Assembly (NCBI GenBank): GCA_963970005.1
Contig: CAXAMN010023317.1
Location: forward strand, 663,904 to 727,903
DNA length: 64,000 nt
Direction of reading: 5' to 3'
From: Durusdinium trenchii
Lineage: Eukaryota; Sar; Dinophyceae; Suessiales; Symbiodiniaceae
A program made the translations under genes and the position numbers. The stretch's first letter is position 1. Each line of letters starts with the position of its first letter. The notes beneath the pieces were generated by a model. The model made no database searches. It had not been told where the DNA came from and saw nothing but the letters and a program-made list of their open reading frames with translations. This document shows positions 13,501 to 25,500 of the stretch, piece by piece.

Positions 13501-16500
13501 CTGACATGCCGCTGCCATTGATATCAAAGAGCACTCCCTGAATCTCCCTGGCTTCCTGTTGATAGTGCGGAGGAAGATTGTCTCAACAAGAACTCAGGAG
13601 TTTGTCGTTGGCTGGCGGCTAGGAGTACCATGCAGCTGCACCCTGTTTGCGTATCATTGTTGTCAGAATCACGCAAGCTGGAATATACGAGGGGTGCTGC
13701 TTGACTCAGAACCAATACAGAAAAAGAACAAGTTGAACTAGGGACGAACCCATCACTGTCATGACATTGCATTTTTGGACGGCGTGCCATCGGGTTGTCC
13801 ACTCACAGCTGCCACTCCTTGCTCATCTTGCCACGGGGTAACCTGGCTCCAAAACGGGTTCATTGACACCTACCACTCAGGCTTGACTGCTCGTGTTCTG
13901 GTGCGGACCATTATGGATGGGTCAACCGCCGTGATGCAGCTTGCCCGCGCATAGCAGGTCCCGGACGTGGTCAGATCAGAAGACTGGAGCTGTGGAGCTG
14001 TGGAGCACAGATGGCTGGGGGTAAATAGTGACACATAGTGATACAGACCTGGGGTGATGCATTTACATCAACAAAACCCATGCTATTTACATCATGCAGA
14101 CCTGGGGTGATGTCGATTGAACAAACTTGGGACCGGATGGGCCATGAAAAGCCACTTTCCACCTCACCGGAAAAGCTCCGTCGAAATCCTCGATGGAAGC
14201 GGATTGCACCTCCCCATTTGCACTGACCCTTTTTCACTTCCATGATTGTGTCACGGGGAATAATTAGATCGATCTCACTGTTTTTGTCAAAAGAAGCCAG
14301 GTTCCAAACTGTTTGGGCCAAGGCAGGCGATCCACTTTGACGATTCCAAGCGTTTGCGCCGGGCATTGGCGGACGCTCCTCGTGCTGCTTTGCTCATGTG
14401 ATAGGGGTTCTCAGGGCATTTTCTGATGAGGGTGAAACCACACAGATGCCTCCGATCTACAAGACCATCCCCCCAAAACAGGGAAGGCCAAACACAGCCA
14501 AGAGCAAAGGTCTGCCAGCCAACTTGCTGAAGGATTGCTCCGTGATTTCATATGATTTCAGATGCTTTCGCAATCTTTCACACGATTTTCATGTCGCCAC
14601 AGCAGGGCCTCGGCGGGGCCTCGGACTTGAGGTGGAACGTTTCGTGTGGCAGCTGGCGGTGCAAGTTGGCAGTCAGTCGATCTCCCCACTCTTTTGGGCC
14701 CTCAGGATAGACGGATGGATCGGTGCCAGACCCGTGCTCGGCTTAAACCACATCGGTTTCGGGGTCCGAAAAAACCTTCGCACTCGATCGCACTCGGTCA
14801 TTGAAGTTCTCCTCAGAGTCTGTTTGAGTATGTTTGAGTCTATGTCCTTTCGGCAAGAAAAGGAGGTCAAAGACTCCAGATGATTGGTTGGTGTCGAACT
14901 GCTCACTGCTTCTGGATGGCAAATTCTTGATATCGATTTTGGGGGCACTGGTTGTACAACCTGAATCTTGATCAGGTTCTAAAAGGACCTGGTGGAGGCC
15001 AGCCTATCACTAGTTTCTGCCAGGAGCGGGGCTCATGACACTGCAAAGACGATGATTGAAGACGTGCTAACCATTCGAGCTGAAGCTTGGGATTTGATCT
15101 TTGGAGTTTTGAGCTCGGTCTTCCTTTTCCACTTGGAATGTGACGAATCTGTCGGCCGCATGGCTGTCGGATCTGTTGGCCAAGCAAGTGGCAAGTGGAG
15201 CGAATCATGAGCAAGTCATTGGCATTGGTGTTCGGGATCGGGGGCACAAGGGGCCAGAAATGAAGCACCAGCCAGATGAAACAAGGGGAGAATGCACGTG
15301 AAACGCAACACCTATCAAAACCTCACATCCAAATATAGTTTAGACTCTTGAGCTAGACAAGCTAATGAGTGGGTGAGTGTGACCCTGCTTCTCCAGAGCG
15401 AAAAACGTGTGCACCAAGGACAGGGACAACTACTACTATGGTGCGGATGAGCTGTTCAAGTGGCCCCAGGGGCACTTTGTTTCCCTCGGAGGGGCCTTTT
15501 TTGGTATCTGGTATGTCAGTCCCATGTTCACTTCACATACATGTGCCGAAATCGAGCGGCCCTAATAAAGTATCATAAGAGGGGTTCCGACATCACTGCA
15601 GGATGTGGACTTCAGTGAGGCAATCACCTACCAAATGAGAATCACTTAGGTGAGCCTGATTTTTGAAATTAGGGGTGTGGAGATTTGTCTCTATGAGGCT
15701 TGGGATTTCTCCAGTATTGCCCCCCGAGAGGCTGCCCAGCATATTTCCATGCAGGCCATGCAAGTGTCATGGCAATTGACTGCGGAGGTACCAGCCCAAC
15801 ATCGCAGACAACGTTTTGCGCGAGGCGCCCTTCCTGGCGGAGACCTTGTTGGATGGATTGATTTGGAGGTCGCACAAGAGCAAGGACCGGTGGATGTTGT
15901 TCGGTTCAAGTGCCAAGCAGTGTGCCAAGCATGGTCAGAACATGTCAGAAATCGCGGCTGGACGTGCTTACTCGACCTCGCCCGCTGCCTTGGAGTTCTC
16001 ACGCATGCAGCCAATCGTTCACCACTTGAGTCAAGAATCGCACATCGGTCCCAACTCCACATCACGAGTCCGCTATCATGAGCCACCTGAGTTCCCTTGC
16101 TGTATTGCAAACATGTGCTGTATTGACAAGTCTGTGGTTCCAAATGCTCAGAAAGTCATATTTCTTCATGAGGGTAGGCCCCCTTGGTGCCTTTGTGTGA
16201 GGAACAAGGGTGATGAATCGAAAAGCAAGAGTCTCTAGTAACAAGAAGCTAGTAGGCTGGAGGTCATCGCTACAGGTGGAGGCCATCGCTACTAGGGTGG
16301 AGGCCATCGCTATTAGATGCTATTAGGTTGGAGGCCATCGCTACTAGTAGCAAGAAGCTACTAAATCGACTTCCTTTTGTGCATTTTGATATCCCTGCTG
16401 GGGCACGCTCACCACACCTGCTGCTGGCCCTCCTCCGCCTGCTCCTCGTTCGCTGCTGCTGCTTTGCTGGCCTGTTGCTGTTCTTTATTGTAAGGCTGTA

Positions 16501-19500
16501 CTATGTTGTTGGTGTGCTGCTGTGCTGTTGCTGCTGTCCTGCTGCAGGTTTGCGGCTGTTGCTGCAGTTTTTCTTCCCTTCTGCCTTGCTACCTTTAGTT
16601 CGCCCCCTGCTGACTCAAGTATTTGGACCATGCGTCATGCGCCACTCCCTTGCGAGGACAACTTGCGCCCGGTGATCTACTATTTGAAGCACCTGTTGCA
16701 AGACATGGATGAAACGAAGATGCTCTCCCGGGCTTTGATCAGCTACATTCGATTCGACCACCCTCAGACAATCATGCATCCAATCCTCGCTTTTTCATTG
16801 GATTTGCTTTGGGACAAACTGGTGCCTTGGGCGAAGTGTGGTGGGGGTGCGTTTGTGTGTGTGTAACCCTTGGAATCATAGGGATCCTTTCGGATTGTTT
16901 TAGCTTCACAGTTGTTTTCCTTGTGCAGCAGGGGGCTGGAGTGTGCTTCAGATGTCTCCAGCCAACGAAGACGCATCTGTCGCACAGTGATATAGTTCTG
17001 GGACGCCAGAACTACGTACCTGCCTTTTTCAAACGGAATGGCGCGGTGCTAAGCCCAGAACCTCACTTGCTGCAGACTTGAGCGATCGTCGTCATTTCGC
17101 CCTGTTCGTCGTCTTCGACCTTACGCTTTTGGCCTCCTTTCCTTTTAAGACCTCCAGGATTCGATGGTCCTTACTGGTTCTCTTAGGAAATGGAACCCTA
17201 GGCCGGCGTGTGGCACCGCTTTCAGTTCAGTACACCCTATCCTAAGTGTGTTTGGCCTCGTGCCAACCCGGGATGAGCCCGTGCCTCCCGTGGACCCGTT
17301 GAACGGGAGTACGTCGTTATCTCCCCTGCCCGGAGATGTACGTGTCCGCAGCGGACAGTAGCTGGCTCATGCCACCAGAACTCCGATTTTGTCTCATCTT
17401 AGGAATTCCAAGTTGGCTCATGCCTTTACGTGACCGCAGCGGTCTAAGCAGCCAGCCGCTTCGGCAGGGCACAAGGTGACCACAGCGGTCAAAGTATTTT
17501 TGAGGTTCATTGGAACCTGTTGGGACCTTAGCCCCCTTCTCCCCCTTCCCTTCCCCCTTTCTTTCTTTGCTTCCTGGTGTTTTCCTGAATGCAACACTCA
17601 GGATCACCCCTCTCTTTCTTTGGTGTGTCCCTGGACGCTTGTTCGTAGCTGGGAACACCTGCCTTTTTTTTCTTTTTCTCTCTCCTCTCCCTTTCTCTCC
17701 CTCTCTCTTTCTTTCTTTCCTTCTCTCTCTCCTTCCTCCCTCCTTGGGTGTCCCTGGATGCTTTTGTCATAGCTGGGAACCTTCTCCTCTCTTCCTTTGG
17801 TGTGTCCTTGGACGCATGCGTCGTAGCTGGGAACACCTTCCTTTCTTTTCTCTCCTTTTTCTCGTCTCTCCCTACCCCTCCCTCTTGTCGGCGCCTTTGC
17901 TTGGGATACTACTAGGGGCTCCTGGCCTTCCTACTAGGTGTTAGGTGTTTCTTTGACGCTACTAGAGGTTCCTGGCCTTACCACTACTTGCTATCGTGAG
18001 ATTCGTCGATTCACCGAGTCTCACACCACCTGTGGCGCGGAGCTTAAAATCTTGCCTCCCCTCGGGGAGGCGTGTGTGTGTAACCCTTGGAATCATAGGG
18101 ATCCTTTCGGATTGTTTTAGCTTCACAGTTGTTTTCCTTGTGCAGCAGGGGGTGGAGTGTGCTTCAGATGTCTCCAGCCAACGAAGACGCATCTGTCGCA
18201 CAGTGATATAGTTCTGGGACGCCAGAACTACGTACCTGCATTTTTTTAACGGAATGGCGCGAGGCTAAGCCCAGAACCTCACTTGCTGCAGACTTGAGCG
18301 ATCGTCGTCATTTCGCCCTGTTCGTCGTCTTCGACCTTACGCTTTTGGCCTCCTTTCCTTTTAAGACCTCCAGGATTCGATGGTCCTTACTGGTTCTCTT
18401 AGGAAATGGCGGAAATGGAAGTGGCACCGCTTTCAGTTCAGTACACCCTATCCTAAGTGTGTGTGTGTGTGTCCACTCCTGTTTCCAAGGACACTACTCT
18501 AGTTTTTCTTTACTAATCTACCCTACAAGCTTTTCTGTACAGAAGCAGGGGGACATGGCGTGCGTTCAGGGACCATGTCCAACGAAGCTACCTGACGCAC
18601 GGGATATGAGAGCTGATCACTCTCACGTACCTGCAATTTTCCAATTGTTTGAGATTTCTAAGTCAGTGCAACGCCGTCTCATACGTTGTTTCCTGCAGTA
18701 TCTAGATTTAAAGGGCTAATGCACACCGCGAAGCTACCTGAAATCACGCTCCACGGAGCAACCTTCTCAAGTGTGTCTTCGCAGCTTCTTCCCACTGTGG
18801 TGAGCTGTGTGATCCCTACGGGGCGCCGTTACCGCAAGAACCTGATCACTCCTCATCGAGGGAGTAAGTTTCCTGAATTTTCTCTGAAGTCCCTTAGACT
18901 GAATTTGACCTGCTCGAAATCAGCTTGGATCGTCTCACCCAGCACACGTGAAGATTACTGCAGAGTTCACTGAAATCCTTTCTGAATCCCACTGCAGAGT
19001 TAACTGAAAGAGTTTCACCCGGAAATCCATTCATTCCTTTCAAATCTTTTTAACCTTCCAAGTTTTAACTCCATTTTCCAGAATTTAATTGCGGTCATTC
19101 AATACACGCCACAACTTTTTCGACCTCACGGACCTCTATTTATTTTCATACATACATACATATTTTCACTGTCTTTGACTTGCCGAGCAGCCATGACGTA
19201 TCCCTGGCCCTATTCTTTGCCGCCACACATCCATCCACAACCACAACCTACACAACCCCATTGGATTCAATATCCACCACAGGCTTCACCACAACCTTTT
19301 CCAACACTGTCACCGACTCCACCACAACACCCAACCTCACATCACTACCCATTGCCCACTGCACCTCCACCTCATGCTCAATACATCCAACCACATCAAC
19401 TTCAGGCACATTTTCCAGTGCAACCTACGGCTCCCTTCGACACTACTCAACTTGCGCAACAACATCCGCATCTCACAACTCAATCACCACAACCCCAAGC

Positions 19501-22500
19501 CCACACACATCTTACATTGCCATTTCAGTCACTATCTCAACCTCAACCACCACCTTTACCTCCCCAACCACATCAGCCACATCTACCACATCAACTACAT
19601 CCATCACCACACACGACGAATCAAACCCCTGCCACAACATCATTTCAACCACCACCACTACAAGCACCTGATGTACTACAAGCACCACCACCTGATCCAA
19701 CAACAATCACTTCACAGCAGTTGACCACACCAACTCCACCACCACCACCTTACACTTCAACACCCTCACCAGCGACTACTCAACCTGCTTCAGCATCCAT
19801 CAACACCCGCACAGCCTCCGCCACCACACCACATTCCACGCACTACCAAGCCAACACCATCCATTGCACCCACACTCAGCACCACAAGAGGCATTTGGCG
19901 CGACCCAGATCGCTCACCACCACGCACACCTGAACACCACCGCTACTCAGCCTTTCCAGCCGTACCTTCCATTGCACCATCACAAGCTACATCCAGATCC
20001 AGGAGCCGCACTCGATCACTACGTACCACACGCTCTCCACTACCAAGACGACGAAGCTCCGCCACACAATCCATGGCTAGTTCTCAAGCACAATCCAAAC
20101 CTGCAGATAGACAAGCATCACCATCACCAGCAATCACCCAAGACAAAGCTCACACTTCCATCCAAAACATCACTACGGCTACTACTGCAAAACACACTCC
20201 AGAGCCACCTCACCGTACTTCCAGCATTACACTCAAGCCCAACCCACATTTTACTCCCAAACATCCCACAAAACAGACACTTCCACCACCACCACCACCA
20301 ACATCAACACCTGCAATTCCAGTCCAACGTCGACCTCACAACTTGCCTCCTCCAACATTCCAACCACCCACTGATCCAGCACAATTGGATGTTTTCCAAT
20401 GGCTCAACCGCTACGCACAAGCACTTGATGTCAAAAATGAACCCATGCTCTCCTACGTAGCCAAGGTACTCAGTGCAGCTCATCTCAACAGCACCCACTT
20501 TACCGACCTACAACTTCTCACCCACAAAAAATGGAGCGATGACACCAACAAAGAAGAACATTATTCCTTCCTACTACTCACAATCCCCACATTAGCGAGC
20601 AGGGGCGACGCCCCGATTCTTCCTCCTACACGGAGAGAGGCGCTGAACATACCACCTATTAAACACATTTTTGCGGCACACGTTAGCGAGGAGGGCAACA
20701 TTATTTCAATACTTGAAGCAGGAGAAATCGTGCGATCCATTCTGCATGATGATCACAATGTGGGATATTTTTGTCAGGCGTTCGAATTGTCGAACTATGA
20801 GCCCCATGATGCTGCTGAAGCTGCACGCGTTCTCTTCAATGCTTCCAACATGGCCAAGAACCGCAGCGGCCTCATTCTAACGATCAAAGCCTATGGACAC
20901 GGCCAGAAAGTCACTCATGGTGGCGAATCCGCAGCGAACGACTTGCTGCTCAGAGGAGAAGGGATTGTAAAATACACCCCAGGAAAATGCTGGGTGGCCC
21001 ATCCCAAACATTCCAGAATAGAAGGGATAGCTTGGAAAAGCGATGCAAAGCCACCGCTCAGTTTCATTTAATTCAATCTATTCAGCTCTCGAGGTTCATT
21101 TTTCACCTCATATTTTGGATGACGACCGAGCCTCAAACAATCTCAGCCAGCCTGCCTGATATTGATAATGATTCAGTTTTTCTCACACATCGTTGTCAAC
21201 TCCCTTTTCTTCCGATATGTTATTCTTGTACAGATTGATGCCGACAACATGATTTTTACGGTCACTTTTCCAACTTTCCAGACTTGCAGCATGTCAGCAT
21301 TCCTGGTTGATATCAAGCTGTTCGAAGAGAGTCACAAGCATTTCGAAGAGAGTCGCAAGATTTCCTCTGTTTTGCAACCTGTCCCGCAGCCATTTTGTAT
21401 TATCTTAAATATTGAGCTCGATCCCTGACGACCAGCCGAGCTATATTTGCTTCCCGACGAGTACCACGACGATGACTTCCCCTTTGGACACAGCATTTGC
21501 CCATCGACTTCTTTTAGCACACCTTCAAGCAGCCACCTCCATTGCTACTACTTTTCAAAACCTTCCACCATTTACACCGCAACTACCACAACAAGCACAT
21601 CACCCACTCACTACCACTCCACCTTCTCCCCAAAGACCAGCCAGACGCACTCCTCCACCACTGCAACCGCAGCCGTCTTTCTCACGCAGCCGCAGTCCGC
21701 CTCCCGCCAAAGGCAAACCATTCATGGAGTGCAAACCAGAACCTTCTCCTTCACATACGCCCACTTCACCACATCAGTTTTCACCACACCACCACAAGTC
21801 CAAAGCGACTCACCAACACAAGAACAATACAGACCTCCAGAAACAGCCTACACCACCAATCACGACGATTTCTCTCACCAGCTCGCCCAATTCACCTCCA
21901 CAAACATCACCAGTTCCACCGATTCCGCCACTACCTGCATCACCAGTACCACCATCAAAACCAGCACACATCCTCACGGATTCACCACACTATCCTGACA
22001 ATGGAGGATGGGAACCCAGTGAAGATGAAAAACTTGCGGCCTTTAAACTCAACAAACGATCTCGCCCTAGTTGGAAATACATAGCAAAAGCACTCAACAA
22101 AACACCTTTTGATTGCAAAGGTCGATGGCAAGTCTTGCGGATTCTTTATACACCTCAACAGCCAGACAGTCCAGAAGCAGAAGCATCATCACCGCACAAA
22201 GCATCTCAACAAGCAGAGGCAACTCCTCCAGCCACAAAAGATGCCAGTACGATGACTACAGAACCTCCGGATCTGACCGACAAAGAGACATAGAATACAC
22301 AACAGCAGTCTATGATCGTCCAAACAGAGCTTTCTACGACTTCTTGGTGCTGAAGAACATCCCGAACTATTGATGCCTTTGTACTGTATTTTATTGTCTA
22401 TTCGTACATATTTACATATTGGCTTATTGCTTTTTGTTGTTCCAGCAGTTGCGAGCAATAGACTCCAACCCACAACACACCATTACAGCTTTCTTCCACA

Positions 22501-25500
22501 CGTGCAGCAAAAACAAGATCGGTCGCCAGCAGTGCACATTTTGCTTGAACACTTGCCACACACGATCAACTCTCGACCACTGACGCATCGCCGGTACTGT
22601 GTACAGACCAGTTTATTCCGTCTAATTCATCGTTTCATTGCATCCATGCGAATCACTATCGAATGGTCTCCCTATTGTTGAACCGGATGAACTTTTCGTT
22701 TCCAAGTTTTGGGTGATTTTGACCGTTTTTACGTCTCCATTTTGATGCATTTGCAGCTCGGCTAGTTCAACTTAGCTCAGCCTTTCATTCTTGTACAGTT
22801 TTCTCGACGACGACATCGCGATGGATTCAGATCCTGTTGGGACAGCCCTCGTTGCCTTGGATGCCCAGATTATTTCACAACTGCGAGATACAAACATCCA
22901 GATCAACCGGCTGATGGTCCTTCAACTCAATCGACTACATGATACTATTCGACAGCTACACTTAGCAGAATCCGACACCAGCACCCCAGACCCACGTCTA
23001 CCAGGAAGAATCCAACAGCTCCAAACATTGTTGCCCTCGCTCAAAGCAACCGTGGAGCACCAACAGACTTTCTACCACCAATGTCTCAGATTACAACACA
23101 TACCAACCACTCTTCAACACCAAGTTTTACGATTGGCCACCACTTTGGACAAGGCCCACACGACTTCTACTTCCACTTTCGAACGATCAAACAAACCTCC
23201 ATCCCCCAGACAACCCAAGACTGCCCTACCCTCACTTACCACCAATCGACCCCCGATACGATTACATGAACGACCACATCTACCACAACATCACAAACTA
23301 TCGGAACAGCCACTCCCAGTACGGCAGCAGCACACTTCCACAGCAACATCACACTCACACAGTGCCAAACACACCCATAAACCACCTCAACGCTCCAGAT
23401 CACACTCACGACACACAAGAAAAAAGCGACAAGTTGCGGCTCCAAGACGTCATTCAGACCGCACATCACCACCTCGCATTGCCAAACATAACAGCCCTCA
23501 CTCCCACAGCACACGTTCCCCGCAACAACCCAAGCATTTCAACAAACACACCAAACATCGCAAACAACCCAAGCGATCACAACACTCTACTTCTCGCTCC
23601 AGACGCTCTCGGACAAGACGCTCGCGTACTACCAAGTCACGAAGAAGCCGTCGCGAGAGATCCACAAGACCGGCCCACCATCGCTCCTCTTGCAAGACAA
23701 GACGTCAACTCTCACCAGCACCGACTCGAACTCACTCACCCAGCCACCAGACCGCACACCACACTTCTCGACACTCTTCACGTGCCTCTCCGACGACACG
23801 ACCAGACTCGCCCCGCACAGAACCACCTCCTCTTACACCTACAGAAGACACCAGCGACAGCGTCTTCGCTCTACAGCATTCACCCTCAGACAAAACCGCA
23901 TCAAACGTTACAGCAGCAACACCTGCTCCTTTTCCACTACATCCAACACCATCCCAACTACCGCCACCACCACCGAAAACACCACCGATTCCAGCGCCAC
24001 TACGAATTCTTCCAAAAACATCACCTTCCACAAAACCATCACAACTACCACCATGCCAGACAACACCCTTACGACCAAAACCACCATCGTATCCACCTCC
24101 ACAGCAACTTCTTCCTCGCCAAGTTGACCAAGATCCGGCGCCATGAGAGCTACCAGCGACATCACAATTCAGTCATATTTATATCTATATTGGATTATTT
24201 TTCTACAACCAACGTCAACTCACACTTTACAGCAGCAAGCACCACTTCTCACCTCCAAACAAACATTCTTTACTTCAAGATACATCCCAACCCATCGCTA
24301 GACTCCGACCAATAGCATTCGGAAGTTTCACCCATCGCGTTTCACCCTGCAACCTCAAACCGAATTCAAAAAATGCAGAGTTACTATTTACATTTGCATT
24401 TGCAGTTCAGCACAACAATCTCACACTTACTCTACAGATGCAACATTTATTTATTTATTTACAGACACAATCTTGTACAGATTCAGCTTTTCCACACATG
24501 ATTTTACAGCGGCCTCCGATGATATTATATCAGCCACATGCTTTTTTGCTTTACTGCTTGGTTGCGACTATTACTCGACAGGACTGGCTTTGGTAGATTC
24601 TTCTTCTTCTACCACAAGATTTACTTACCAGATTCTCTTCATGCAACGGTTTCATGACCTCTTTTGACCGTCACTTGTTACCTCAGCCTTTTGATTCCAA
24701 CTGTTTTCATCGACATTTCCTAGACCTTCTGCTTGGCCACCATGGAAGCGGCCTTTTGGAACTGGACTCATGACACACCAGCAGCACACATTTATGGCGT
24801 ATACACTTCCCAACACAGCTGCCGCACCACCGTCTACCACACCAGAGAGCAGCTCCATTCATTGCAACAGACAATGTACTTTGACGAGAACATTTACCCA
24901 CATCTCCCTCCGGCATTGCTGGACCGCATACTTCGAGTCAGAGCCTTGGTGAATCACGCAACTGACGACCTCACAGCTGCTTTAGACCACATTGAAGCGA
25001 TCGGCCGTTTCCCGCCAGATCAACTGAAAGGCAAGGGCAAGGGCCAGGGCAAAAGCAAAAGCAAAAGCAAGACATACGACCCCACCGAACTCACAGATGA
25101 TCCAACCACAAGCATTCACCAAAGCGATCTTATTTATCCATTTACACCCCCACAAACCATGGCGCCACCTCGCACCACACCACCACCTGTGACCCACACC
25201 ACAACACTTGAACACTCACAGCAGGTCGCATCTCAGCAAACTGCGACACCTGACTTCCCACACACAGCCCTAGCACCCAAGCCTTCTTACACCTGTATGC
25301 GCTCAGCCAACAGCTGTATTTCACCCCCACGACCAGTTAACCTCTTCCCTACCCAACCATCACCACACACTTTCCCACAGCAATGCGACCCTACCCAAGT
25401 TTACAACATCCGCATTCCCCTACAAGGACAAGCCACACTGACAGCTATCGGGCCGATCTCCGCACCACTCGCATCTCCATCCAACAGCACACCCACCATT

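Larger units (their letters stand above)
16854..18472 (+). mobile_element. element A: small element with (GT)n-bounded direct repeats
   Basis: Two direct repeats (16,865-17,245 and 18,082-18,456), about 95% identical by eye. Each is preceded by a GT run and starts AACCCTTGGAATCATAGGG; each ends TATCCTAA before another GT run. The 0.84 kb between them has no supported ORF. It looks like a non-autonomous relative of element B, because both repeat families share sequence blocks and predicted folding. Confidence 0.65.

Noticed and set aside
17528..17836. Lys/Glu/Arg-rich minus-strand ORF inside element A
   Set aside because: Translation of the CTTT/CTCC tracts.
18545..18634. Hammerhead or HDV-like ribozyme in repeat B
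   Set aside because: CTGATCA lies in a hairpin loop, not in a hammerhead core with CTGATGA and GAAA; the order of pairings also does not fit HDV, since there is no P3 hairpin and no P4. Kept as an unassigned fold.
19374..24315. Additional long frames overlapping element B ORFs (Thr-, His- or Ser-rich)
   Set aside because: C/A-rich DNA lacks stop codons in every frame; these frames have no acceptor motif or normal-composition domain.
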